Part shown: one piece after another, positions 36,901 to 47,834 of the stretch
How positions within the stretch are numbered: the stretch's first letter is position 1
How the letters are laid out: each line of letters begins with the position of its first letter
Source: Macrocystis pyrifera
Taxonomy: Eukaryota; Sar; Phaeophyceae; Laminariales; Laminariaceae
Reading direction: 5' to 3'
Length of the DNA: 64,000 nt
Assembly: GCA_031763025.1 (NCBI GenBank)
Contig: JASSKH010000021.1
Location: 992,001 to 1,056,000 of the forward strand
The notes under the pieces: model-generated
Seen by the model: the letters and a program-made list of their open reading frames with translations, nothing else
Databases searched by the model: none
What the model was told of the DNA's origin: nothing
Program-made: the position numbers and the translations under genes

Positions 36901-38676
36901 CGGAGAAACACGGTATCAGGATCCCTTGCCCGCACATATTATCTCGAGACCAAGCTGCCACGGCACAGGCTACAACCTCTCGACACAAAATAAAAACGCG
37001 TTGACATCATCGAACTAGTTGAGGAGAACCACGGTATCATTTTCACATGTCGTTCTATCAACCCGTCCGGGCACACGGTACAAGCTTTGACACCCAACGC
37101 AAACATCGGGGGCATGATCTCCTATAGTTTACAGTAAAGGGCTGCTAATAATCGCGGTATCGGCTACATGTTTTTTCTGCTTTCGAGACCAAGCCGTCGG
37201 GGAACAAGGTACAAGCTCTGACACAAAACGAAAACATCCGGGTATGGTCTGGATTACTTTACAGGAAAGTGCTGCTGAGAATCCTCCATGGTATCATTTC
37301 GTTACCAGACGCTCGCTGTATGTATCCATCACATAATAAGCTATCAAGATACCCGGAAATCATGAGGCGGCATGAGTGTTGAGTGTGGGATGCTGAAAAT
37401 CGCGTGATTAGAGTATCGTTATTTAGACATCGCTGGGTAGTATTAATAGTCATCACTATTAATATTATTAGACGGGTTACCTGGTACGTACCCTGGTATC
37501 ATTATACCTAATTGTATCAGTCAATCATGCGAAGCTGAGCGTGGTTTGCTGAAAATCACATGATGCAGGGACACAGCATCAGCTATAAGCTGTATGTACC
37601 TGGTAACACTTGACACCATAATTTCATCAGCCCTCGCAAAACCACAAACCACAAAACAACCGCCGTGCTTGCCCCGGACCGAACAGCGACGGTAGCAACG
37701 AGTTAAATTGACACAAGACGCCGATTTTCCATGCGCCAGTGTGGTGAGCTCAAGCTAGAATCTTATTGACACTTTACCAATCCGCCGGGGGATGAAACAC
37801 AAACAAGTAGGAATTGTCCTTGTGCCAGGTCAACATGTTAACAGAAACACAACAGTAGTGGTGCCAGGTGACAGGTTTGCTGTTCTACTGTTGTTCTGCT
37901 GTCCCAGCTGTTTCATCTCTAGCCTCTCCAAGCTGACTACTGTAGTCTTAATAGTCTAGGGACATACATAGGGCATGCCTTGACACTTTTAGGACTGTAA
38001 GAGTGCAGTCCCGTTTGGGGGACAAACTACTTGGAATTTGAGTGGTTTGTCCCCGACACGAGACTGCAGTTCTAAAAGGGTTAATGCGTTACCACGGCAT
38101 GCTTTAATGCCTCACTAAGGCATGACTGGCTTTTGATCTGGGTGAAGCCGGGGATCCTATAGAAAAACACAAGCCGGAAATCCACGGCGTCCGCCTAAAA
38201 TCTCCGGACACATATTTGCTGAATGTCTTTCACCAGCGCACACAGTTTACGAATAAACACAAAATAATCGATACATCATGTATACGAAGACTGTACCAGC
38301 GCGACGTCTTACTAATAAAGAGTTACCTTATCTTAGTTATTAAAATGTGGTCGCCAATCTCAACGGGTAAATGCGGAACAAAAATGACGGGACTATAATA
38401 CGAAGCGGGTATTATACTTCATCCAAAAAAAAATAGCTACAATGTGATTAGTGCGAGTGTTCTTCACATTAAACCGTCCGTGCCATATACCCATTCAGCA
38501 CACCCGGTGTCCGTGCTGAGATTTGCCAGCACCACGTGACAGGGAGAAAATACATGGCGAATAAGGAGATTAGCCAATGCAATGCCGAGCGCACTGGATG
38601 CGAAAAACTTATCGTACACAAATCAGATGTATTGCAGGAGAAAAATACGGAAGTAGTAGTACAGATAGACTAGATG

Positions 38677-38714
<38 letters not shown>

Positions 38715-40436
38715 GGCGATCTTGTGCGGACTTTTGACAAGCATGGTCTTTCGAACAGCATATTTCAAAGTATGAACCGCTTTCGGCCTCGAAGTGGTCT
38801 TCTGTACGTAGTCATTGGACAAAACAGGTGCATGCTGGGCATTATAAAACAGGATGGGGAGTACGAGAACGAAACAAGGAAGCGCCCAGCTGGAAACAGC
38901 GACGTGTTTATCCTACTTGGTACCTGGTATATGATGACCATCGTTTTCTCTCTGAACCGCGTATGTTGAAATAAAATTATCGTTTTCTTACTCTGAGCCG
39001 CTTTCGGCCTTGAAGTGGTCGACCTCGCACGGGTCGCAGACGATCACCAAGCTACCGGAGGAAAGGCTGACCTCCAGTTCGTACCCGGGGTCACTGTAAA
39101 CAAAAACACACACAAAAAAAAAACATGCGCGCAGAAGCACAGAAAATTAGCAGGTAACAGTTATTAACAGTATTGCTCAAGGTATTACATGGAAACGTAA
39201 CTATGGTACCTGGTACGCAGCAACAGGCCGAGAGGATCGGGGTAACAAGAAATAAGAGCTAACAGTAAAAACTTTAATACATATACAATACATATGTACT
39301 GGTACACTGGTAACATACACCTGTCATACAAACTTTGTATCATATCATGAGCAGGAACGTGGAACAAAGGCATCAACGGCAGTATGAACGAGTACTTCTA
39401 CTGATGTACCCGCGTGCCTGCAGGTTATCGTTCAGTTGTTGTACGAGTATATACCAGGTGTATAAATATCCTAAATATAATCGTAGTAGCAGCAGTGCTA
39501 ACAGTAATACTCATAGATACAGGTGTAGACGTGCGGTACCATATCGGCAGAAAAAATACAGTAGGAGCATGTGCAAGGGCATTCATTAGGGTTCAGTGTC
39601 TGCTGGCCCCTCGCGTAGGGCCTCCCAGAGGCCAAAACCTGCGATATGTGCGTGATTCTATGCTCGGAAACCACTTCACTAAGTATGTTCAGACGCCTGA
39701 TTTTTTTTTTTTTTTTTCGCTACGGCGAGCGCCAAAGGTGTGCCTCAATCTGTTTTCATACCCTCCGGCGAAAATGACGCGCGCAAGATTTATTTTCGCC
39801 TACAGCCAAAAAGGCTGCGCGGTGCGAAACCCGTGTTGAGCTAAGCGGGTGCCCGGTACTTGCATCCTGCACAGACAATTTTTTGTGCAGAACGTGTGTC
39901 GTCAATTTCAACCTTGCACGTGGACCTAGAGCAACCCAACCCCAGACCTGACCCTAACCCTAACCCGTGCACGTGGACCAAGACCAACCCAACCCCAGGC
40001 CTGACTCTAACCCGAACCCGAACCCGAACCCGAATCCGAACCCTTTGGGGGGCTCGACGTGGGCAGTGGCAGTCACGCGGCTTCGTCGAGTGTTTCGGTG
40101 GCGTTTTGAAAAAAAAAAAACGAGCGGCCGAAAGACCCGCCTTGACCAATAAATAAGACCCGCACCCTGCACAAAGTTTTGTGCAGGATGCAGCTGCACA
40201 TAGGTGGAGTCAGGTAAGTGCACCACGCCTTACGGCGCCTGTCGTGCAAGACCGCAGTTCCGACCAAATCTGGTGCGCCCATGCAACAGAGCAACAAAGA
40301 ATTAATGCCCTGGCACGTACATCTGATATCTGAATACGTACCAGGGGAGGATTTGGCGGGATAGAATAGCTACACAAATATCAAGGGAACGTCAGCAGAC
40401 AGCAGTGGGTCTCGTAGTTGCCCGAAGCAATGCGCA
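24997..40436 (-). CDS. Polytopic membrane protein with Cys-rich ectodomain, 15 phased exons
   Basis: Exons in transcript order (all minus): 40391-40436, 38992-39093, 36626-36714, 36155-36247, 35275-35371, 34228-34368, 32999-33127, 32320-32478, 31662-31764, 31190-31291, 29878-30035, 29150-29264, 27842-27963, 25692-25764, 24997-25091. Every junction is in phase, giving about 540 residues. The first part is Cys-rich and extracellular-like ([51 protein letters not shown]), in the style of GCC2/GCC3 or ephrin-receptor-like repeats. The second part has about eight hydrophobic helices and family motifs ([53 protein letters not shown]). I recall this architecture from large stramenopile surface proteins of unknown function. 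The last junction (25692 to 25091) uses a GC donor. Neither end is certain: CGG is followed by TGA overlapping a GTGAGT donor at 24997, and N-terminal exons lie above 40436. Confidence 0.85.
26800..27072. mobile_element. MITE, CTCGGACAGAT family
   Basis: Left end CAAGTCGGACAGATGACGAT, right end GATCATCTGTCCGAGGTGTT. The interior has GGCAACATGAGCTAGATCAT and ACAGATCAGGAATATATCT. Confidence 0.8.
27160..27245. repeat. GACCC / GGGTC short repeat
   Basis: GTCGGGTCGGATCGAGTCGG and, after a short gap, GACCCGACCCGACCCG form an inverted, partly tandem block. Confidence 0.7.
28100..28400. repeat. Tandem repeat of about 65 bp, CCATTTCGATAGTCGACATACAG
   Basis: Four to five units of ACCATTTCGATAGTC(G/C)ACA, TACAGT and TTCGATA(T/C)GATAT lie in the intron between exons 29150 and 27963. 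Confidence 0.75.
28590..28930. repeat. AACCAATCA simple-sequence field
   Basis: Dense impure AACCAACCAATCA repeats in an intron of the membrane-protein gene. Confidence 0.8.
30130..30388. mobile_element. MITE, CTCGGACAGAT family
   Basis: Right end GATGATCTATCCGAGGTGTG. The interior has CGGCTCCCACGCGGCAACAT and ACAGATCAGCCCTGAAATAT. It lies in the intron beside exon 29878-30035. Confidence 0.8.
30600..30900. mobile_element. MITE, CTCGGACAGAT family
   Basis: Left end ACGCCTGACAGATGATGATC, right end TTTGATCTGTCTGAGGTGCG. The interior has CCCAGGAAACATGTGCTAGA and CTCGCCCGGCAACATGAGCT. This is a second copy in the same intron as 30130-30388. Confidence 0.8.
31405..31500 (-). mobile_element. SINE-like C-tail element, 3' fragment
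   Basis: Reversed: G-rich run, TATTCATGTCATCCATGGCC, GTAGTCGTACGACCATACAC, CGGGACGG. It sits inside an intron. Confidence 0.7.
32479..32870. repeat. Intronic GGTATACGGTA array with a copy of the adjacent 3' splice site
   Basis: Just upstream (in transcript sense) of exon 32320-32478, units of GGTA(T/C)ACGGTAT(A/G)TG repeat. A copy at 32545-32590 repeats the acceptor and exon start: minus strand TCAG|GTATGCGGATAAGG against the real TCAG|GTATGCGGACAAGG. Confidence 0.7.
33980..34015 (-). repeat. Copy of the donor end of exon 34228-34368
   Basis: On the minus strand CGCTGGGATGAGCAGCAAGT then GAGAT, against the real exon end CGCTGGGATGTCCAGCAA|GT then GAGAT about 245 bp away. Confidence 0.6.
34560..35274. 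repeat. Degenerate ATGGTGATGATTGCTTACAT field next to a splice donor
   Basis: Units with ATGGTGATGA, GATTGCTTA(T/C) and ACATGGT fill the intron beside exon 35275-35371. That exon's own donor region in the same sense is GTGATTGCTTACATGATGGT, so the array looks derived from it. Confidence 0.55.
35830..36154. repeat. Intronic minisatellite made of the donor junction of exon 36155-36247
   Basis: Minus-strand exon end: GGAAGGCTTCAAGGGGCCAC|GTGAGTTGA. The adjoining intron repeats GGCTTCAAGGGGTCACGTGA, GGCTTCAAGAGTCCACGTGA and GGCTTCAACGGGTCACGTGA at 50-60 bp intervals, with TTCAAGTTGAA filler. At least four junction copies, most with GTGAGTT kept. Confidence 0.8.
36715..37460. repeat. Intronic array of copies of the acceptor junction of exon 36626-36714
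   Basis: Units of about 110-135 bp each carry a version of the exon start and its acceptor; plus strand, real site: AGCCGTCGGGGCACATCGTA then CACGGTCTGG. Copies lie near 36840, 36955, 37062 and 37195, followed by (G)ACAC(A)AA and ACGGTATCA. The copy near 37195 translates as [12 protein letters not shown], against [12 protein letters not shown] in the exon. Confidence 0.8.
37985..38085. mobile_element. Foldback MITE, ACTGCAGTCCCGTTTTGGGG arms
   Basis: The left arm CTTTTAGGACTGTAAGAGTG then CAGTCCCGTTTGGGGGACAA pairs with TTGTCCCCGACACGAGACTG then CAGTTCTAAAAGGG. A second copy is at 54135-54225. Confidence 0.85.
38460..38720 (+). repeat. Dispersed repeat plus CAG run
   Basis: Shares CACATT(A/G)AACC, CCCATTCAGCACAC and GCAATGCC(G/A)AGCG(C/T)ACTGGA with 56815-57085. 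A CAGCAA/CAG repeat at about 38677-38714 creates a poly-Gln false frame. Confidence 0.6.
38765..38810 (-). repeat. Copy of the 3' end of exon 38992-39093
   Basis: Plus strand CCGCTTTCGGCCTCGAAGTG, against CCGCTTTCGGCCTTGAAGTG at the exon, about 215 bp into the downstream intron. Confidence 0.65.
39935..40045. repeat. Interstitial telomere-like block, CCCTAA/CCCGAA
   Basis: ACCCTAACCCTAACCC, then ACCCGAACCCGAACCC, inside a duplicated GTGCACGTGGACC(T/A)AGA context. Confidence 0.8.
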
Positions 40437-41084
40437 CTAAACCTACGACAAAAAAATGAGTATACACAAATACGAGCTTCAATGGGGCAAATTATCAGTC
40501 AAGTGTCATACCAGGCGATCATCATCATCATTATCATCATCATCATCACTCGCACCTTTACTTTAGTTTTCCATTTCTCAACTCGCGTGAGATTTTAAGC
40601 TCGGCGACCTTTCGGACAAGCCGTGGTCACAGCCAGCGTATCAACATTATTGGTGTCTTCCCTTCTCATTTCGACATAAAAACATGAGCAATATATTGAT
40701 ACCGGTGTAAACAGAGATGAGAGGTCTTCCCGTCTCTCAACTCGAATGAGATGTTGCGCTCGGTCACTTCCTGGACAAGCCGTGGTCACAGGTTACGCAT
40801 GTCTCCCCTTCCCATCAAAATATCTCAACATGCTTGATAACTATATTAACATGTAACATGACAAATAAATGTACCTCAAGTACAGCAACATGCACCAGGT
40901 AACTATTCATAAATGTACTATAAATAACAATATTCATATCGCATTGATATTAATTACACTGATAGTATACACCAGGGTACCAGGTAATCGCAAGAATGAG
41001 AGGTATGATCGCATGCTGTACAACATACTTCAAAATATTTCGTACCAGGTATGTTGGTAATGCTGATATTTTATACGTAGAGCG

Positions 41085-41530
41085 GGGAGGTAGGGGATGT
41101 ACTTCTTATCATGCATGACCGTAGTCGTATGACCATAGGCCCTCGCATCCCTACAACGCCGGGACGGAGCACGTCGGGTGTTCACCGACCAGGCAGACAT
41201 TGCTTGCACCAAGCGCGAAGCGTCGTGAGGTGTTCGGCAAGTCGCATGAAGGGTGAGCTGCGTCCTACTAAGAATCGCTGGTAAGGCGGACTCGTATGGA
41301 TGACAGCGTCAATGGGTTGGTGTGCGGGGGGGGGATGTACTCATTATCATGCATGGCCGTAGTCGTATGACCATAGACCCTCGCATCCCTACAATGCCGG
41401 GACGGAGCAGGTCGGGTTTTCACCGACCAGGCAGACATTGCGGGCACCAAGCGCGAAGCGCCGTGAGGTGTTGGGTGAGTCGCATGAAGGGTGAGCTGCA
41501 TCCTGGTGTGCGCGCGGGGGGGGGGTACTC
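41085..41530 (-). mobile_element. Two SINE-like C-tail elements in tandem
   Basis: Both copies are reversed: GATGTACT(T/C)(A)TTATCATGCATG, GTCGTATGACCATAG, CCGACCAGGCAGACATTG and AAGGGTGAGCTGC. The second is flanked by G runs on both sides (41326 and 41515) and is cut short of the usual 5' part. Confidence 0.8.
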
Positions 41531-43372
41531 ATATAATGTTCGCCTTGGTCCTTCGACCCTTGTCTACCGTGTAACTTTTGAAACTGACTACCGAACCCCA
41601 TACTAGGTCTGTGAGTGCCGTGAAGTGGATTAACTTCACGGTTAGATACTAGTTCGGCGGCGAAGCCAGACAATGAGCTAGCTCTAGTCAACTATAGTTC
41701 GGCGAAGCGAGTCTGAACGTAACGGCTGCACTCACCGGAAGTTAAGTGAAAGTTCTTCATTTATGTGTTGATGGAAATCACCGCTGCTGCTTGCACTTTT
41801 AATCTACAAGCAGTAATGTATATACGTCGGCACAATCTCCCTGGTGAGTAGCAGTTATCAGGCAAAATGGACGCAGCGAAGGACGCTTTCGAATATGAAC
41901 GCTTTTGGGACAGAAGTAATTTGGTACAACAGCAGTATTTCGACCAAGGGAATAACCATCGGCAGTTTTTAGTGCAGTCTCCTCAAACTCCTGCTCGCAC
42001 TTTGAATCTGCACATGCAACGGACAAGTCCGTGCGTCGTGGTTCGGGCACTATTAATAACATAAATCTATCATCCCATCATTCCCGAACCCAGCAAGTAG
42101 CTCATGCAACTCACTGGCTGACTCAGTCAGCAGCTAATGTGTTGTCGTCAAAATCAAGCAGTATATTGGATTGCGGCGGTGATCTCTCCTCTCTTCTCTC
42201 TCGTCCGGAAACGCGTTTAGTGGGTTTCCGTACTATAATATGGCGTGTTTCATGGGCGTACGTAAGATAAAACTACTGGTGAATATACTGGCCAGGTCAA
42301 TCAGTAGATTATTACTGCCAGTCGATTACTACTGCCAGTGCCCAGCCCTAATTATCAACTTTATAGCCCCGAAACTGGTGATTTTTTCCGGTCAATTTTT
42401 ATCGGGTATCATTTTCGGGGCGGCCGCGCGTCCGAAACTGGCATCTGTATTTGCATCGTGACAGGTTTCCACACATCGTGCGAGGCAACAAGCGCCCAAA
42501 AATGTTGACAACACCAGCACCGGGGGGGCGCATCTATCTGCCAAGCAAGCAACTGGAGCTGTGCTGCTTGCCGTGTCCCGCTACGCACCTCCGCGCGCCT
42601 CACAGGCATCAACCACGAGCCAATGGGATCGAATTGTGACGGCGGTGTCGACTCCTATTAATAGATCCTTTGCCACTATAGTGTGTGCAATTAATAGCAG
42701 TTGCGATTTTGAGCAACCACAACTTTCTTGTCGAGGAATATGGTAGTCGCCATCTGAGAGATAGATGAACGAGAGCAACACTAGGCAGCGAGGAGGAAAT
42801 TGCAAATTACGACTCCCAAAGACAATCCTACTTCAATAGTGTGTAGGGCACGTGTCGTGTTTCCCTCGTCGCGAGTTCCAGGTACCGTGCTCGTGCGTGG
42901 GCTCAGATGCTCCGGTGCGACGAAGCGACGTACAACATGTAGCCTATCATAGGGAGGGAGCGAAACTCTCTCGGAGGCGCTTTCGCGTACCGCATGCTGC
43001 TGCAGTAGCTATCTTCCTGTTGTTGACTGTTGAACACCTGGTACGTTTGAGAACTTACTGCACAAATACGATCTGAAAAATTAAGGGTATGATAAAGGTT
43101 GTCAGCCAATTCTGCGCGTCTGGTTTTGAGGCCCGAAAAATCCAGCAATTTTTCGGTTCTCAAAAACTTGACGTACATACGAGTACCAGGTATACTATTA
43201 TTAGTATATCCGTACGTACATATCAGGTATATATACGAGCATAGAGATGGCCTAAGAAAGCGAGACCAAACCAAAGCCAAGCTGAGATTTACACGAAAGC
43301 GAGTCGGGAGCCGTTACACTGAACACTAAAGTTACTATTAAATAATACCAGGTATACAGCAGTATGGAGCCG

Positions 43373-43710
43373 GCGTCCCCGGTGGCTTGGTAGGTGGTCC
43401 GCGTGCCTGTCAAGATCAATTTCGTGGGTTCGAGTCTCACCGAGTGCATGCTCGTAGGGGCTGTTTCTTGCATTAAATAGATTGATTAGCGGAAAGCGCG
43501 AGAGCGTGAGTCAGCTACATTCGATGAAAATCGACGAGCAGTGGGAATGCTGAACCCTATGCGCGATAAAAAATAAAGGCACGTACCGGGGGGGAGATCG
43601 GAAGACACCTGTGACCACGGCTTGTCCAGAAGGTCGTCGAGGGTAACACCTCTTACGAATTAGGCTGGAAAGTGAAAGTGATGAGTAAAATATATATATA
43701 TATATATACA
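43373..43710 (+). mobile_element. tRNA-derived SINE, head type 2
   Basis: Head: A-box-like GTGGCTTGGTAGGTGG and T-arm GTGGGTTCGAGTCTCAC. The body GAGAGCGTGAGTCAGC, TTCGATGAAAATCGACGAG, GGCACGTACCGGGGGG and CTTGTCCAGAAGGTCG matches 49633-49980. It ends in a TA microsatellite. Confidence 0.85.
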
Positions 43711-45111
43711 TACACGTACATAATACCTGGTAAATAATACATGGTACGTACGTCTATTGCTCGTATACTCGTATTACTACGAAGTACGCACCAGGTATGT
43801 AATACTGCTCAGTGCTGTAATATATCGAGTCATCCTGCATCAGGTCTCATCATCAGATTTCAGCTGGACGTATCATATATACCTGGTATACCTGGTACGT
43901 ACATATCATAGGACTGATCGTACTGCTGTACCAGCAAACGGGAACCTTGTCCTCGGGACTCGGCCTGCGCCCTGACGCATGCTTGCTTCGTTTTCTTTCT
44001 TTTCTCTTTCCCTTCCTTTCTTCTTCCTGTTCCCTCCTCCTCGTGTTTTTCCTCTTCCTTATTTTTAGGAGTGTACATATAATACCAGGTATAAACTTGT
44101 AATACCATGGATTATTTTTTCTTTCGATTTGTGTTCTATACACAGTATTTTCCTTGTTTTTTGTTTGTTTTCTTTCGTTTTCTCTCTGTCATAGAATGTG
44201 TATGTTGTACCTGTCATCCAGTATGATGACATGCCATTGGATTGCACAAGTACCACATCCCTGCTGTACTTTCTCCATACCTGGTACGTAACAATGTACA
44301 TGTTGATTGTACTCAGAAACACGACATGTAAGATCCATCGTAGATTGAGGAGTTTCATGCTGAAAAGGGATTCTGGCAGTAGGGCATTGGGATATCGGGG
44401 TACAAGAGTAGTATCTCTGTGGCATGGTTTTTATAAAACTATGCCTGCCACGTCAGCTGCGAGTTCGAGTTGATACGAGTACTCAACTTTGCAAGCTGCG
44501 CAATACGTCTCGTCTATATCCCATTTTTACTGAATTTTACAAGTGTCATAATAAGCCGAACGCGCGTGGTTCTATTCCAGTATGTAATTCCTCTGCTGTA
44601 TAGGCCAGTGGGCTCCCCTGGATGCTGCCCGGGTCAGGACATTTTAAGTAATCATTCTGCGCACTGATGCTAATAATATATGACCCGAATAAGGGAGAAT
44701 GAATGATACGACGTTGCAGCATGTCGAAACCTTTTCATTTTTGAAGTATTGATTGAGTGTTGCTGAATTCTTGTATGGTATGGTTCTAAATGTGAGTAAT
44801 TCTTCCGGGGATGAGCTGCTGCCGTTATTGTTGCTGTTGCTGTGGTGCCTAGATTTTGTTTGATATGGCTCGAGGTGGTACCTAAATCAGGCAGGCGTAG
44901 TTTGGTGACGACAGAACTTGCACTCTAGGATTGAAGAATAGGTTTTGCAATCTGGGAGGTAGCATCTTTAGGGGTGTTTTTGACTTGAAAATTGCGTAGC
45001 GCGGTCTGCACTTGCGAATCATCGTCCGCAGTTGAGAAATTTCCTGGTTCGATGCAAACGCGGCGGGGGCCGCGTTTATGGCCAGTTTTGGCCCGTTTTG
45101 GCTGCGGTTTG

Positions 45112-45168
45112 GGGTCAGGGTTAGGGTTAGAAAGGGTTAGGGTTAGGGTTAGGGGTTGGGTTGGGTCT
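45112..45168. repeat. Interstitial TTAGGG block
   Basis: GGGTTAGGGTTAG, AAAGGGTTAGGG and TTAGGGTTAGGGGTTGGG in a row. Unique DNA on both sides, so not a chromosome end. Confidence 0.85.
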
Positions 45169-46289
45169 TCGCCCGTACCTTGATCCCTACAGGAACCAAA
45201 ATACCTGAACAGCTTACCAACCTGAAGATCCTACCTCCCAGAGAGTAACGGGACCTCTGGTTATGCTGGATGTCGACGGGTAGGGAGAAGAACACACACA
45301 CAAATGTTCCTGGTATTATTTGCTTGCAAGTGATAAGAGGATGGTATACCACAGCTCGTTATAGTACCTGTACTGTCGTGCGAGCTATCATAGGGTTAGG
45401 ACCTTTAGTTTTTGGCGGACACGTCTCAGCACGAGCACGAGACGCGTCCGAGTTGCGCCATCGTCTATGCCAAGAGCCAAATCCATGGTGTACGCGGGCC
45501 TGCCGAGCTACATTCAGAAGCAGCTGCTGCAGCAGCAGCGACGTCCTCCAGCCCATGCGATGTTCTACGTGTTTGTGCACTTGCCGCCTATTGTATTTCA
45601 CCCATGTTTTATCTCACGTTGTTCTGGCAAGAAATCCGATATTGAGTTTTATATCGAGGGATTTGCGTGTACGAAAATCGCAATATTGAATTCGGCGCAA
45701 AGGGTCGAAATATCGCCCTCTGTTGAGTTTTATACTGGTATATGTCTAATACGAGTATAACGTACTTGTGCGTTTTCTGGCATCGAGCTTTTTGTTACAG
45801 CCTCTTTTGTGACCACAGGCAGGATATCAGGGAAGTGTGCTAATTGAGCTCATCATCATAATCGTACTCGACTTTGTACTGTTGTTTTGTTTTACTACAG
45901 TATACTGCGCTGTAGTGCTGCTGCTGTTGGTACATACGACTTGAAGTTTATTTTACAGCAAAATGCTACAGACAGACACGCATTTATTTTTACCAGCAAA
46001 AAAAAAAAATCCAGCCTATGGATCGATCGAAGAAAATGTCTGGCATTTGATTATATTTGTTCCGAAATTAGACCGTATGCACAGATGGCATAGAAGTTGT
46101 ACCTGCGGCTGTGGTCTAATAGTCTACCGGGGTGTACGAGTAGTTGTTGGTTGGGGTGTTAGCGAGGTGTTATGTTGTTCAGCGGTTGTTGCTGATTTGA
46201 TGTTTGATGTAAATCACGGCGGCTGCTGCTGCAGGCTGGTTTACATTCATTAGACAAAAAAATGTCAACAGCCAGCCAGCCGAAAGCTG

Positions 46290-46780
46290 ACGGCCGTGCA
46301 ATATACTAGGTACAGAATACACAAAAACAAATTCACAGATTTTGTTGTATCAAGATTACTCTTGTAGCTCCTTGAGACACTCACTTCTTCCATCTGAACA
46401 TTGCAGTGCCATATTAGCCATGTTCTACGCGTGGGCATGCCGTGCGTAGTCAAGCTGAGGGCACATGGCCCAACAGCTATGGTAGGTAGTACAGGACAGC
46501 AGACAGTAGACTCGGGCGTTGTCGTCGTGATCACAGCAGTGCTGTCAGCACAGCATCGCAAAAAACTATTAATATTGATACTAAAAGTCGAAAGCCTATA
46601 CCGGGCAGTACAGAGAGCACGAAAACAATTTCTCAGATTTAGCTCCTAGATAATACTCAATCGAACGTAGAGTTGCCCAATTCTTCCATCTGGCACTGCG
46701 ACACCATATACAACGTGCGGGCATGCCGTGCAAGCTGATAGCAGTCAGCTGAACAAGTACTCCTAAGGCGGGACAGCAGG
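46290..46780 (-). repeat. Tandem pair of exon-like blocks, 300 bp apart
   Basis: On the minus strand, 46375-46450 and 46672-46740 both read TCAG|CTTG, GCACGGCATGCCC and CAGATGGAAGAA. The first ends GAAGAA|GTGAGT and encodes LTTHGMPTRRTWLIWHC with phase suited to exon 47234-47346. The second has a shifted frame (LHGMPARCIWC). This may be a duplicated exon or a decayed copy. Confidence 0.4.
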
Positions 46781-47233
46781 GGTTGGCGTACCCGGGATGT
46801 GTACCAGGTACTTTTTACCGCAGGTATTATAGAATTAACATATAAATATCAATAGTATTCTGCAGTCTGTGGGTGAGACTAGGGACCTTTTCCCCCTGCA
46901 CGTAGAAATCGAACAAAAAGAATAAACCGGAGTGTGCAATTTCGTTGAATACGTATCGAGAAATGGCGGCGGGAACTTGAGCGAGTACATGAACTACACT
47001 CGGACTACAGACAGCATCGCCAGTCGAACAGAACGCATGTGACACACAACCAGGGTAAAGGTGCCGCAAGCAAGTCGACACAGCAGTCGGCCAGCATTGC
47101 CGGGTGTGCTTCGTACGTAGTCTGCAAAGCGAAAACAACGAACTCAGGCCAAATCACACCAATCACCCGACCACAAAAATCGGCAAATCTCAATGTCAAT
47201 ACAGCAGAAGCAGTAGTCGGTTGGGACTCTCAC

Positions 47234-47346
47234 CATGACTCAACTCCACAGCTCTCAGTGGTGCACGTCTGGTTATCCTGGCCATTCACGCACAGCCACG
47301 CAAGCGTACCAATCCAAGTAGTCAAGACCACGCCTCTACGCGCCAT
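47234..47346 (-). CDS. Candidate first exon with signal peptide
   Basis: An ATG at 47346 opens MARRGVVLTTWIGTLAWLCV then NGQDNQTCTTESCGVES and TG, followed by a GTGAGA donor. The basic start, hydrophobic core and small residues look like a secretion signal, and the Cys residues suit an ectodomain. It lies upstream of the membrane-protein chain on the same strand, with no other minus-strand gene between. Linking exons between 40.4 and 46.5 kb were not found, so membership is inferred. Confidence 0.45.
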
Positions 47347-47834
47347 CGCAGCCTATCTTGGGTAGTGCAGTTGATACTGAATGTACTGTCACAACACAAG
47401 TTGGTACCAAAGTATATACCTCAGATCTCCCAAACAGAACCCCTGCTACAAAACGCCGTAAAATTATTACTAGTACGTGCGAGGAGCGAGGTGGAGATGA
47501 GCGGATGAGCCGGAACACAAATGATTTTTTTTTTTTAAATTCGGCAAAAATACATCATCTTGAACACGTGGGCATGGAATTTGGTTGATCATGGTCGCTC
47601 AACTCGCTCATCGCTCATACACATACAACAACCAACCGTGACATAGAACAACAAGTAACCTCATCATGATAGAAACATGCTTCTCAACGCCGGCGGCGTC
47701 GCATCCACCCGTCTGTGAAGGGTATGCATAGAGTTGAAGGTCCGAGTTGAAACAAGAGTATTAAGAGTTGGTGGGTCGACGCAGTGAGGACTGCCGAGCA
47801 AGGATCCTAAAATAACGTGGTTGTAATAATCTTG

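Larger units (their letters stand above)
35275..40436 (-). other. Ectodomain-coding part of the membrane-protein gene
   Basis: Five exons encode about 140 residues with 15 or more cysteines. Order: [116 protein letters not shown]. The CxxC pairs and the EGFWR...YEC...ACIGG order match EGF/TNFR-like modules that sit before a membrane helix in this family. The ligand is unknown. Confidence 0.75.

Noticed and set aside
38577-38969. Poly-Gln protein
   Set aside because: The frame is built on a CAG microsatellite and a copied exon edge, and lies antisense in an intron.
41867-42064. Small ORF starting MDAAKDAFEYERF
   Set aside because: It reads well for about 60 residues but has no recognised motif, paralogue or splice partner here; probably chance.
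43373-43444. tRNA gene
   Set aside because: A and B boxes are present, but no acceptor stem pairs at the 3' side and the same unit recurs with a common body at 49.6 kb, so it is a SINE head.
45112-45168. Chromosome end
   Set aside because: The TTAGGG block is about 55 bp and is flanked by ordinary sequence on both sides.
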